Positions 45,391 to 56,853 of a DNA stretch of 64,000 bases are shown piece by piece; positions within the stretch are counted from its first letter, which is position 1, and every line of letters begins with the position of its first letter. The DNA comes from Alectoria sarmentosa (taxonomy: Eukaryota > Ascomycota > Lecanoromycetes > Lecanorales > Parmeliaceae). Where the stretch lies: positions 30,342-94,341 of the forward strand of contig WOGZ01000115.1 of assembly GCA_009733775.1 (NCBI GenBank), given 5' to 3'. The notes under the pieces were generated by a model. The model worked only from the letters and a program-made list of their open reading frames with translations, was not told the origin of the DNA and made no database searches. Position numbers and translations under genes: made by a program.

Positions 45391-48300
45391 ATGTCGGTCC
45401 CACAAGTACCTCCTCGTCCTCCTCGCTCGCAGCAGCAGCAGCAGCAGCATCATCCTGATGTGCCTGCATCCGATATCCCCCAAATTCCTCCAAGGCCGGG
45501 ACAACGTCACACTTCAGAACGTTCCCAATCGCCAAACCGGGACAGCTTCGCCCGATCTCCTTTTCATGAGCCTCCTTTGGGCATGAGCCTCGGGAACAAA
45601 AGTGGGGGCATGTATACCCAGAACGCCTCTCTCTCCAATTTGGACCTTCCGCAACGGCCCCCGAGTGTCTCTCTACCGTCGATCGGACAGGAAGGAAACG
45701 AATACGCGGATATGGACTACCGAGACGAATCTGCAGTGACTGAGCCAGACGGCGGTAGCAATGAGCCACAAGAGACAAGAAATGTCGGCAGTGACTTGCC
45801 TTTACATGCCCCGAGGCCATCCTTCTCCAACTCTACGGCTAAAGCTAGGGTCTCAACTGTCACTCGAACAGACTCGATCCAAGCGGCTGCGGCAGGCATT
45901 GGGAAAGCGCCTCCTTCTATCGACGACAAGGATCCTCAGGATCGCGTGCTAAAACCCAGAGTAAGCTTCCGCACAGCTTCTTCTGCATCGACCGAGCGCC
46001 CGGGTTCTGCGCAGACCGAGGATGATCGTGGTATTCCTGAAATCGGGCAACGTGTGCCTATGTATCCAGATGCTGGAGATGTTCAGGCACCGTCTCCATC
46101 TCCTTTCCAGCAACAATTTCCCGCGGGTGTCGGCTTTCACAATTCTGGTATGCAGAAGCCCCCTAGGCATCATCGCAGAACGCCGAGCGGCAGAGAAATC
46201 TTACCTCCCGGAAGCTACGGTATGCATGGTCATGGTCTTCCGTCTACGGATCACTTTGAGAGGTCCTGGTATGAGAAGCATCCCGAGGCCCTTGAAAAGG
46301 AAGAGCATGGACAATATGGGCCGGGTATTGGTGGTGGTAGGGGCGAATGGGCTCTCAGTAGTGACGATCTCAACAAGCTGGTCCGTGAAACTTCAAGTAA
46401 GCAAGCTCAAGAACGATCTGACCCACGCTTGGCTAACGTGAATGTCGCCAAGGATCTGGACCTAACACGCCTGGGTTGCCAAACGAGCAAATTGGGTATC
46501 TGGCTTCTGAAGAATATGCCTCTCGTCTGAACACCCCGGCGTCTGCGACATTTCATAGACCATTGCACTCAAACCACTCGCAACCGCACGTTGAGTCACC
46601 TCTTCGTAAACAAAGCTTCCCTGTCGATGCTGAAACTGGCTACGGACTTGAGAAGAAGGACTCGCATGCGTCTCACCGACTCTCATCAGAGCATGCTTTA
46701 GAGAGCGAGACAGAAGATGACGAGCTTTATGTTCCTCCACCAACTTTCCGAAAGAGCAAGATCTATGGAAACGGCTATGATCCGCCTACAGTGGATCTTG
46801 GACCACGTGGAGGCAACACTGAAGTTGTAGGATGCTTCATTGAAGAGCGAGGATATGGCGTGCCCATCCTGGCCTCGGATGAGGTCGCTAAGACACCCGA
46901 AGCAGAATACATGCAGCCTGCTGTTTCTCCAGCCCAAGAGCGAAGAGGTAGCAACTACTATTCTAGTGCCGACTCCGAATACCAAAGTGGGACTAAGGTT
47001 GGTAGTCGCTCTGGTAGCGCGTCCAACAGCAGACCGACGAGCAGACCCGGTAGTATCCATTCACTTCCAGGTCTATCAAGATTCTCCACCCATGATGAGG
47101 ACCGCGAAAACATGCATACGCCATTAGAAGATGTCGATGAATATGAGCCCCTGTTCCCTGATGAAGAAGGAAACAAGAGACCAGTCACTGCAGCCGAACG
47201 TCTCAAGCTCCGCGAACAATTAAAAAGATTCCCTAGTAAGGATATCTGGGAAGACACACCAAACAGTCTCCAACTCCAAGCTACCGTGGAGACCCCTGAG
47301 CCATCTAATGAACAGTCTGACCGAACCGACAAGGCACCTGGTAAATATTTTGAGACGCCTGGACAAGAGAGTGCTCGCAAAGGCGAGGTTACCGAAGAGG
47401 AGAAAGCGAAGTTGATACCTAGAGAAGAGAGACTGGCCAAGTCAAACTTCAAGCCTCATCTCCGTCAAGAGACGCACAGGCCTGGTTTAGCACAAAGATT
47501 TCCGAGTAGAGACATATGGGAAGATTCGCCGGACAGCGCTCGTCTTGAGACTACAGTAGGGGATTCGCAAATTAGCGATCCCAAAAGCCCACCAGACGAA
47601 GGCCTGGAAGCTGGTGCGATAGTCCAGACTTCTGGAGCACCAAAAGAAGGTATCATTGCAGGAGAACAAGCTCGAGACGGGGCAACTGCTGGTACAGCGG
47701 CTGCAAAGCCCAGTATACCCCCAAGACCCACCAAAAACAAGGTATCGCCGCCGTCCGCAGACTTTGGCCAAGCTCCACCCTCTGTTCCGTCCCGCCCACC
47801 GAGAAGGCTTCATCAAGTCCCTCCTGCCGATGCACAGGTTCCAATTGTCCCGTCAAAGCTTTCAACAGTGTCACCTATTGAGGCAAAGCAGCCATCTACA
47901 ACTGAGACTCGTAAGGGTCCAGTCTTGCCCGAACGGTCAAAACCGCAAGTCCCAGTACGCCCAGCTAAACCTGTGGGCCACGGATCCTCAGAGAGCTTGC
48001 CATTGTCCAAGATCACATCAACATCTTCTGTGGGCAGTGATGAAGCAGATGCAAAGGATCTGACGTCCCCCCCTCCAGCGCCGAAACCGAAACCTGTGAT
48101 TCCTGCTCGGCCTGTAGGAGGCAAGATTGCTTCATTGAAAGCTGGCTTTATGTCTGACCTAGATTCACGATTGAAGCTTGGTCCGCAGGGCCCCAAGCCT
48201 CAAGAAAAGGCAGTCCCAGAGGTAGAGGAGGAGAAAGCTCCATTAGCTGATGCGAGAAAGGGTCGTGCTAAAGGTCCAGTGAGACGAAAGCCGGTGGCTC

Positions 48301-48872
48301 CTACGACCGCAGAGTCGGTAGCTGCAGAGAGTCAAGAAGACAGCCTAGCTGCGAGAAACTGGCAGATCCAGAAGCCATGGACTGTTTGGGAACATGATGG
48401 AGCTTTGAAGCTTGGACACCAAGTACCGAGCATGTCGGAGGCAGAAACCACTTCGCCGGACGACGTCTCCAAAGCCGTCCCTTGCTCAACAGCAGGAGAT
48501 CAAACGGACTCCACAGATGTTGCGAAAGATATGCAACAGGCCAAGCTGGCAGTCGAGGAGTCTTTGATGCCCAATGAGCCGTTGAGACAAAAAGCAGCTC
48601 AGGCAGCAGATGAACCTCATGCACCAGGGGCGTCGGAACTTCCCACTCCAACAGTAGAAGAGGCAAATCCATCCAGTAAGGAAGCAGAACTAGGCCCTTC
48701 ATCACCGTCGATTGTTCTGCCACCGACTGAAGCCGACATGCAAAGCCAGACGGAGGAGAAACGGCCAACAATCAATTCTGGCAGCGAGATGGAGGAGGCA
48801 CTAACTCCAACCAACGCGGGAGAAACACAAGGCAATACTGAAAAGAGTGATGCTCTAATTCGAGGCCTGTAG
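45391..48872 (+). CDS. AIM21: Aim21-like actin-patch regulator
   Basis: Two exons (45391-46396, 46453-48872) encode 1141 residues. The 56-bp intron has a GCTAAC branch point. The protein is Pro/Ser-rich and mostly disordered, with an N-terminal PPRPPR, a short Gln run, IPPRP motifs and many PxxP sites further on (SIPPRPTK, PSRPPRR, VPVRPAKP). The conserved Aim21 stretch EQIGYLASEEYASRL is just after the intron. The word RFPSKDIWEDTPNS occurs at about residue 593 and again, as RFPSRDIWEDSPDS, at about residue 684. ARPVGGKIASLKAGFMSDLDSRL near 900 matches the Aim21 C-terminal core. Known yeast role: recruited to actin patches through SH3 proteins, with Tda2, to limit barbed-end growth. An actin/endocytosis role is inferred here. 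Confidence 0.85.
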
Positions 48873-49244
48873 GGACGCTTGCATGATTATGGGGGCAAGG
48901 GAAGGAAAAGAAGAATTGGAAAGGAGATTCGATGCCTATGAGAGGGAGTTGAATTGGAGACTGAAAAGTTATTAATAGAAAACAGCAACTCAGCATGTTC
49001 GTACCACTTTCCATCCGAGGCACTTCTGAGCCGGGTCCACTTCTGTAGCTGTATACGTGCTCCTGACTTCATCCACAAGGTCATACATACACACGGTGGT
49101 CTTGTAATTGACAACCGAATGGATTAAATCTGATTGGTCCCCTCCATCAAGCCGAGGCTCCTGCGGGGGAATGGGCAATTGACAATTGCATGTTACCCAG
49201 TCTCCTCCCCCTTCTGCTCAGCACTCCGTCCGTGTATCGTAACT
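48873..49244. other. Short intergenic region
   Basis: These 372 bp contain the AIM21 3' end and the ETF-QO promoter. Nothing else is visible. Confidence 0.45.
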
Positions 49245-51345
49245 ATGGCTTCCAAGACCCCAGTGCCTTCTTTAGCTAGAAGAAGTCCGACCACGTTGAA
49301 TGTCTTTGTACTGACCACCCGAAGAGCTTATTCACATTTCCCCCCAACGCGACGGCGGTGCCTCCTGCAGCAATCGAGACATAATTGCCTCTCAAGCAGC
49401 AGAAGAACTTTCTCAACTACTCCATGGCGAGGCCTTGCAGACGTCAGCGACTCATTCAATCCCCGGGAGCAGGAGCGTGAGAGCGATGAGGTCGATGTCT
49501 GCATCGTAGGCGGCGGTGTGTCTTCTGTCGCTTACCCTTGAAATATGCTAATGTCTTGCAGGACCCGCCGGCCTCAGCGCAGCCATTCGCCTCAAACAGA
49601 TCGCCAACGAGGCTGGAGATGAAGAGTTCCGAGTTCTTCTTCTGGAGAAAGCAGGCGAGCTAGGCGCCCACATCGTCTCCGGCAATGTCATCGAGCCGTC
49701 CGCCGTCAACGAACTGCTCCCAGACTGGAATAATCCCGATAGCCCGTCATGTTTCGAAAATGCTACCCCGGCTACTCATGATAAAATGCGGTTTCTTACC
49801 AAGAACAGCTCTATACCAATCCCCGCTCCTCCGCAGATGAACAACAAGGGCAATTACATTATAAGTTTGAATCAATTCTGCAAATGGTTGGGGGAGAGGG
49901 CGGAGGAGGTAGGTGTTGAGGTCTATCCGGGCTTTGCGGCCAGCGAGGTGCTGTACAACTCGACGGATGGCTCAGTGAGGGGTGTGGCTACGAATGATCT
50001 GGGCATTTCTCGCAGTGGGAAGCCCAAATCTTCGTTTGAGCGTGGTATGGAGTTTCATGCCCGAGTCACTCTCTTCGCCGAAGGTTGTCATGGTAGTTTG
50101 ACCAAGCAAGTCATCAAGAAATTTGATCTACGCCGCGACAGTCAGCCTCAGACGTACGGGCTGGGACTCAAGGAGGTCTGGGAGGTCAAACCGGAGAAGT
50201 TCAAGAAAGGGGAGATTGTCCACACAATGGGCTATCCATTGCCTTCATCTACCTACGGAGGCGGATGGCTTTATCATTTCGGCGATAATCTCGTTTCTCT
50301 AGGTCTTGTCGTTGGTCTCGACTATCCCAATCCCTGGCTCTCTCCTTACGGCGAATTCCAGAAAATGAAACACCACCCCATCTACAAATCCGTCATCGAA
50401 GGCGGCAAATGTATTTCCTACGGCGCCCGAGCCCTGAACGAAGGCGGTTTCCAATCAATTCCCAAGTGCGCCTTTCCCGGTGGTGCTCTCATCGGCGACA
50501 CAGCAGGCTTCCTCAACGTCCCCAAAATCAAAGGTACCCACACAGCGATGCGAAGCGGCATGCTCGCCGCTCAAGCCGCCTATTCAGCCTTAACATCGAA
50601 CCCAGACAGCGGTACCGTCTTCCTCTATGATTACGAAGATGCACTGCGGTCAAGTTCCATATGGAGCGAATTAAAACAGGTCCGCAACATGCGTCCCTCC
50701 TTCCACTCACCCCTCGGTCTCTACGGCGGTATAATGTATTCCGGCCTTGAAGCCTATCTCTTCCGCGGTAAAACGCCATGGACGCTCAAGCACAAAGAAC
50801 CTGGCGACTATGCTGCCACGAAGCTGGCGTCCGAGTGTCCCAAGATCGAGTACCCGAAACCAGATGGTCAGATCTCATTCGACATTTTGACTAGTGTGAG
50901 CAGGACAGGAACGAATCACGAAGAGGATCAACCTGTACATCTGCAGGTGGAGGACTGGGAGGAGCATAAGAGCGATCAGTGGCCGAAGTACAAGGGGATT
51001 GAGAATCGATTCTGTCCTGCTGGCGTGTATGAGTATGTGGAGGATGAGGCCAAGGAATTTGGGGTCAAGTTTCAGATCAACGCGCAGAAGTACGTCCATC
51101 TCTTCGTCTGCTTTACCGCCCAGATGCTTCTCTTTTCATTTCTCATGTGATGGGATACTGACGACTCCGATCAGTTGCATCCACTGCAAGACGTGCGATA
51201 TCAAGGCACCGGCGCAGGACATCAACTGGCAGGTAAGACACCCCCAATCTTCTCACCCGTCACATCCAGCTCGAACAGAGACGACGCTGATACTTGGTTT
51301 CCAGACACCGCAAGGGGGCGAAGGACCAAAGTATTTCATGACCTA
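49245..51345 (+). CDS. CIR2: Electron transfer flavoprotein-ubiquinone oxidoreductase
   Basis: Four exons (49245-49515, 49562-51089, 51175-51232, 51304-51345) encode 632 residues. It passes electrons from ETF to ubiquinone in the inner mitochondrial membrane during fatty-acid and amino-acid oxidation. The N-terminal 70 residues are Arg/Ser-rich with RRTFSTTPWRG, a clear mitochondrial presequence. The FAD-binding VGGGPAGLSAAI spans the first intron. GAHIVSGNVIEP and the GYPLPSSTYGGGWLYH quinone-site region are present, as is GDTAGFLNVPKIKGTH. The 4Fe-4S ligands are FCPAGVYEY and CIHCKTCDIK, giving four Cys, the last three encoded by a 58-nt exon. The end GGEGPKYFMT is typical. Confidence 0.96.
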
Positions 51346-52072
51346 GACAGAAGAATCCTGGGTTGGATCCTCGGTCGATCGGAGTGAGTGTACGGGTTAC
51401 GTGTACAGTAACCGACGTTGAAAGAATGGGACACGTTGGATTGGGAAGATGATGTGGATTCGTGCTAGAGCTTTCGTTTCCTGCTTCGCAAAAGGCTGAA
51501 AACGTCAATAGACGCTGGGCACATGGCCTCGCAAGGGGCACGCGATAGACGCTTTAGTTGAGACCCCATGACCGTCTCTCAAGATCAGAACAGTGCTGTT
51601 CTTCCTTCAACATGGAAATGTAGTGTTGAAGGATCTCCTTGCATCCTTTCCGACTTCAAGGCTTCATTACGAGCACAAATGCAGCTAGCTATGTCTCCGA
51701 ACCGTTGGCCTAAGTACACGTGGGGCGACCAAGGCAAGCATCTTGCTTAATGACACGCTGAGCAGGAAGACCCGCAACTGGGACGGTCCAAGCTTGAAGA
51801 CAAGAGATAGCCGGCCCACGCCCTGGTCTGTAGATACCGCAGTCCGACACAAATTCTTCGACCTCCGTTGCCATTGTCCAATCTTACTTCAAACGCGCTC
51901 ACCCTGGTGCAGCCTACCAGATCCGACGAGTACAATTCTGATATTCGCGAACCACCACTACCTGCTGACAGCGTAATGTTGGCAAATGGCAGGAGAGGGC
52001 GGTCGGAAGTTCTGTCATAATAAGCAGCTGCCCTCCATCAAAGGCTCCTGCACGGAAAAGGAGAGGAGGCAA
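51346..52072. other. Convergent intergenic region
   Basis: These 727 bp separate the 3' ends of ETF-QO and the SR-protein gene. The short frames present have no recognisable features. Confidence 0.45.
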
Positions 52073-53863
52073 TCACCAGTATCTCGGCGGCGGGGGACGT
52101 TCATCGTATCCGCCATAAGCCCTTGGGGGGGATCGAGCCCTAGGCCTATCATATCCGTTGGCAGCATACGGATCTTCATATCCACGACGAGGTGGAGCGC
52201 CGTAAGGATCATCGCGGTAGCCGCCACGTGCGGGTGGTGGGTATGGATCGTCAACGGGTGGGCGAGCTGCGCGAGGTGGAGGTGGAGAACGGTAGCCGCT
52301 GTGACGGGAGTAGTAATCGTCACGGGGTGGGGAGCGACGACGGTATTCATCACGACGTGGGCTGTAGCCACGGGAGGGAGGTGGGCCACGGCCGTAGTAG
52401 CCATCAGATGGTGGATAGCCGCCGCCTCCTCGACGGAATGGGGGGGGCGAGCGAGAGCGATAACGGTCGTTGCGGGGAACCTCGTCTTGGGTCTGCAGAT
52501 TAACTTAGTCGTGGAACTGATTAGAAGTATTAGTGGGAAACGTACATCTGCCAGGCAGCGAACGCTAGCTCCTTTGAAATCCTGATTGTCCAGCTTGTCG
52601 ACAGCGACTTTCAGGTCTCCGGCGGTCTCAAATTCCACGAACCTAGCGCTGTCAGTGACAATAAGACACAGAATAGCTGTATGACTCTCACCCTTTGCCG
52701 TCGCGGTCGCGGCCAACCTCGGAGTAGACGACGTCAAGCCCAGAGCGACGTGCAAAATCTTTGAGATCCTAAGGTCCAAGTAAGTCCGAGTCCAGGTGCG
52801 TACAGCCCAGCCAAATAGGAATGAAAAGGCCAAATGCTGCTCTCCAAGGCCAGGAGAACACTGTATGCGAGATCGCCAGTCCAGAACATGCCCAAAACAA
52901 AGACAAGCGGGGCATACGGGAGCATAAGGTCTTGGGTCAACGCAGCCAAGCCATCCAATCCTCGGACTTATCTGGCCAGTAAGTGGCTAGTTCAGACCAA
53001 CGCGAAGGTCTAGACTTTCGACTGTCCTTCGCACTGCATGAGGTTACAGGGTAACAATACGTAGCTCGAGAGCACAGCAAGTGGAGACTCCACAGGGAGC
53101 CACAGAGAGATAGGGACCTCAACGAGCACCATCCATAGATCCAAGAACCAAGGGCCAAGAACACATGTAGTGAAGTAGAGAGCTAACCTGCCAACTGGTT
53201 TCCCCTGGAAGACCAGAGATTTGCATACGATAGGCGGTACGTCTGGGACGAGGGTGTGTACGGTCGGGCGCAGGAAAGTCTCGTTGACGGGAGCCGCGGG
53301 CAAATTGAACGGTGAGGCGTGATCCATTCATGTCGGATCCATCTTCACGTGTGCCACTGTTAGCGGTCGCGTGGCTTCAGGTGGTAAACACGTACGGAAA
53401 GCTGTAGATGAAGGCGTCAGTAAATGTCTTTTGAGGACGCTTTGTGCCGCGTAGGCACTGAGAGCTCACCAGGAACCACATCCCTAGCATCCAATGCATC
53501 ATCGTACTCGATGAAGCCGAAGCCATTCATGAGCTTGATCTCGGTGATGTTTCCAGTACCATCCTTGAAGTGGCTCTGGATGTCTTCCTTGGTGACTGTG
53601 GTAGTGGTGGTCAGCAAGTCCCGTCAGAGGTGCTGGAAATGCCAGCGGGTGTGGGCCATTCCATCACGGATCCTTTTGAAGCCAGGGGTGAAAGAGCCAA
53701 ACATTGAACAAGGCTAAGCGCAAGAAAAGTCCGTCCGGTGTAATGGGTCGACCTCGGGTACAGAGCGCGCAAAGGAAACATGGGATCATGGAGTTCGCTT
53801 GTGCCTACCGTCGCGAGGAAGATTGCCTAGGTAAAGGCGAGTGGAGGAGACTTCTGCAGACAT
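52073..53863 (-). CDS. srp2: SR-family splicing factor, Srp2-like (two RRMs)
   Basis: Seven exons on the minus strand (53809-53863, 53470-53595, 53396-53401, 53188-53342, 52692-52768, 52546-52642, 52073-52492) encode 311 residues. RRM1 starts with TRLYLGNLPRDV and has MNGFGFIEYDD; RRM2 has RMQISGLPGETSWQDLKDF and GFVEFETAGDLKVAV. The C-terminal 130 residues are rich in RSPP, RG and Tyr/Pro (RYRSRSPPFRRGG), the RS-type tail. Known role: binds exonic enhancers and guides splice-site choice. Exon 3 is just 6 nt (CTTTCC on the coding strand); with its neighbours it supplies the conserved VVPAFHGSDM segment between the RNP-1 strand and the end of RRM1. The intron after exon 4 is 419 bp, the longest placed in this window, and may be a regulated intron. 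Confidence 0.93.
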
Positions 53864-54512
53864 CTTGGGAGGCTAGGTCCTCGACTTGTGCGACCAGGTC
53901 GTCAGGCGCGGACGAGATCAAAGGTGAGGAAGCAGAAGACTATGGCGATTTCTGACAGACGGCAACGAAGAAAGTCTGGCCCAGAATACTGACAAGAAGA
54001 ATTAGACCTTGAGAAGGGTGGTGGTGTAGAACGGTAAAGGTGGTGCAGAGCGAAGTAAGAAAATGTGGGTGGAGAGTGGAGGTTTTCGAACCCTGCCAAG
54101 ACTTCACTAGCAGCTACGGTCAGGCAGAAAGACCAACAACTCACATCCTCCAATGATCCAGCATTCTTCACCATGCATACCGTCACCCAGGGCGACGAAT
54201 GCAGCAGATTTGACATCTGGAAGTCCGTGCATGATCAAAGCACCTGATACGTTGTTTTCTTGTTCGAACCTTGGCGGACACGATCAAGTCACAACAGGTA
54301 CCACCAAGTCACGGAATCTACAAGAACGATCAAGATACCATCAGAAGTACAAGATTTACAGTCTTCATCTTCAAAGTTTGCTTGTACAATACAGCTCGAT
54401 AAGCGCCAGCTAGGCTATGTACACATCGAAGTGAAAATGGTGAGCGGATGTTATTCCAACACTGTGTTCTCCTGACATCTGTGCCAAACCCTCGAGGCAA
54501 TCATGCAGCTCC
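53864..54512. other. Intergenic region upstream of the SR-protein gene
   Basis: These 649 bp form the promoter side of the SR-protein gene and the 3' flank of the GDS1-type gene. No further gene is supported. Confidence 0.45.
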
Positions 54513-55906
54513 TCAGAACGCTCCGAAGAGGTCGTCCAAATCCTCGATTTGTATGTCTTCCGCTTCTCTAGTGTCCCAGGTCAATCCAACTCCACTGTCT
54601 CCGAGTATGGAAATCGACTCTTTCATTTCCACGTCTTTCCCCTCGTGCTTGGTTTCTTCCCTGACCACAATCGGCTGTATCGCTTTCATCAAAGGGCTAC
54701 TGGTGATCATCAAGCTAGAATCATGGCCGTGATGTCCACCAAATAGTGCTTCTGCAGCTTCTCGATTCCTTTTTGCTTTCTCTTCCTCAGTCTCTTCCAC
54801 CACAACTTCACTTGAGTCTTCAGTTGATGGTCTGATGGTCGGGTCGTCTAAACTCATGCCTCGCATTCGCATACTGCTCGCCGTCTGGGTGAATTCCTTT
54901 TCGTCTCCTTCGAGTGGAGGGCTCGCAGCTTTGTGGTTGTGTGAGAGTGCATCATTTGACGAAGAGCCGTTTGATCCATCTCTTGCTAAACTTGACCTTC
55001 CGGAAAACGATGACCCCGCAGGCGTTTGGGGTGTTCCGAAGTCTTCGACACCTGGCACAGCAACATCAAGGTCCTCGGAAAAATCAATCTCTGGACTGGG
55101 GCTCATCGCATCACGTTTTCGTTCCTCTGCAGCCTCGGGGTCTTCATCGATGCTTGCGCTACTGATGCTGGGAGATATTATGCGCCTTCCTCCTTTCCCA
55201 CCAGAATGTGCCGAGATGATGATGTCTGAGGGGGCGGTGGGAAAGTCTTGTCGAGGGAGGGTAGTGAGAAAGTAGTAGACTTTACGGGGATGGACGGTTG
55301 TTAATTCTTTGTCGAGTGGGCAAGGCGATAGGGCACTCCATGGGCGTTTGAGGTATGCTGACAGTCGTGATGAGAGTAGGGCGGCCGGGTTCGCTGAGCT
55401 ACATAATGACGGTCAGCACACAGGTCATGGACTTGATGGGACAGGGGGACTCCTTACCTGGATACTGCATCGCTTATACTTGACAGGACTGTGGAAAGCT
55501 CTTTGATCAAGTGCGGTCTATTCCCGGTCTTTTCCAGCTGCTCGATTACACCAACCACGATATCATCGTTGATGCCCTCTGTATCGACTTTGTTGTCTGT
55601 TGAGGCGCGTGGTGAAGGTGGAGGTGTATTTTCATACGCCACGCGGCCGCTGCTCTTGGGTCGATCTGCAAATGACACAGCCTTGATGGAATTTGAGGTC
55701 GCTGATGATTTTGATTTCGATGGCGATATGGGTGAAGGTGAATTTGAAGTATGCGACCTCTTGACTTTCTTCGCTGGTGGTTGTTGAGGTATTTCCGTGG
55801 CAGGCGAGGCTTTGGAAATTGAAGGGCGGTGAGCCCGGGAGGCGTTGGGCAAGTGTATGCCCAAGGATGGCAGAGACAGGGACTTTCGACGAGTATTGTA
55901 TGGCAT
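54513..55906 (-). CDS. GDS1-type winged-helix domain protein
   Basis: Two exons on the minus strand (55458-55906, 54513-55398) encode 444 residues. The 59-bp intron has a GTAAGG donor and a GCTGAC branch point. The start MPYNTRRKSLSLPSLGIHLP, with an NLS-like AKKVKR, is followed by a conserved helical domain that spans the intron (VVGVIEQLEKTGNRPHLIKEL, then NPAALLSSRLSAYLKRPW and TVHPRKVYYFLTTLP). I recognise this as the GDS1 winged-helix module of fungal nuclear proteins. The C-terminal half is acidic and Ser-rich and ends with a short acidic helix (DIQIEDLDDLFGAF) that resembles an activation or interaction motif. A DNA-binding regulatory role is inferred from the fold; targets are unknown. 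Confidence 0.75.
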
Positions 55907-56374
55907 TTTGATGATGTTGTTAGGGTTTCATGGATCGAAGTGAGATGTCGAAGGGAATTTTGTTTGCTGCAGTGGTGATGTAGGACGGTAAAGCTTGTGG
56001 TGGTGTTTTGAAATGGGTGAGGAATGCGAGTCAGACGGGTCGCGACGATGTCATTGGAGCATTTGACGGCAAGGAGGTGTACACAGGAATGCAGCCTTGC
56101 AGGCGTGCAGATGCAAGTTGCAGGAGGCGAGCGATCGGTCTTTGGAAGCCTGGGCTGACCACCTTTTTTTTTTTTTTCCTTTGTTCTGACTGGTGTGGAT
56201 GAAACGAAGGCAACAGCCAATAAAAGGTTAGGCGGCGTTTAAAAGGTTGGTACTTCGAGGGGGGTTTTCCTTTGACTGCAAGAAGGAGAAGATGTTTGTC
56301 TATGTTGTGTACGAGTAGTCTAGCAACCAGAGACACGGTAGTCTCTCTCCTCCTGCCGCTGGCTGAGAGGAGGT

Positions 56375-56413
56375 TGTTTGTTTGTTTGTTTGTTTGTTTG
56401 TTTGTATGTATGT
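56375..56413. repeat. (GTTT)n microsatellite
   Basis: About eight perfect GTTT units are followed by GTAT units, about 470 bp upstream of the GDS1-type gene start. Confidence 0.9.
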
Positions 56414-56808
56414 GTAGGGTGGATGACAAACAAGAAAATCAAGAGGGAGTGTGCAAGTCGTAGGTACGGAGGACAGAAAAAGGAGACCAAGATCCAACTG
56501 ACGCTCCAAGAAAAGTGAAAGGCCAAAGCCAAAATCAGAAAATAAAAGCTTGCAGGTTGCTCCAAAGTTTGAACCGCTGACCCGGCAAATGAGTGTGGCT
56601 TTCTCCAGGACCAGGACGGGATATTGCTTCAACTAGTCCCGGAATGGTAAAGGCTATTACCAAATTAATCCTGCAACGACGCGCTTCAGGGATGCCCAAC
56701 CGTGGGTTAATGGGGCCCATGGGGTCCATGGGGCGACTTGGCGAAACACAGCCCACCAGCCGTTACTTCTTGCTTGACCTGTCAGCGCCATGACATGGAC
56801 TCTGGTGT

Positions 56809-56853
56809 CATAACCTCATAACCTCATAACCTCATAACCTCATAACCTCATAA
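56809..56853. repeat. 8-bp tandem repeat (CATAACCT)n
   Basis: More than five perfect copies of CATAACCT stand head to tail in intergenic DNA. Confidence 0.9.
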
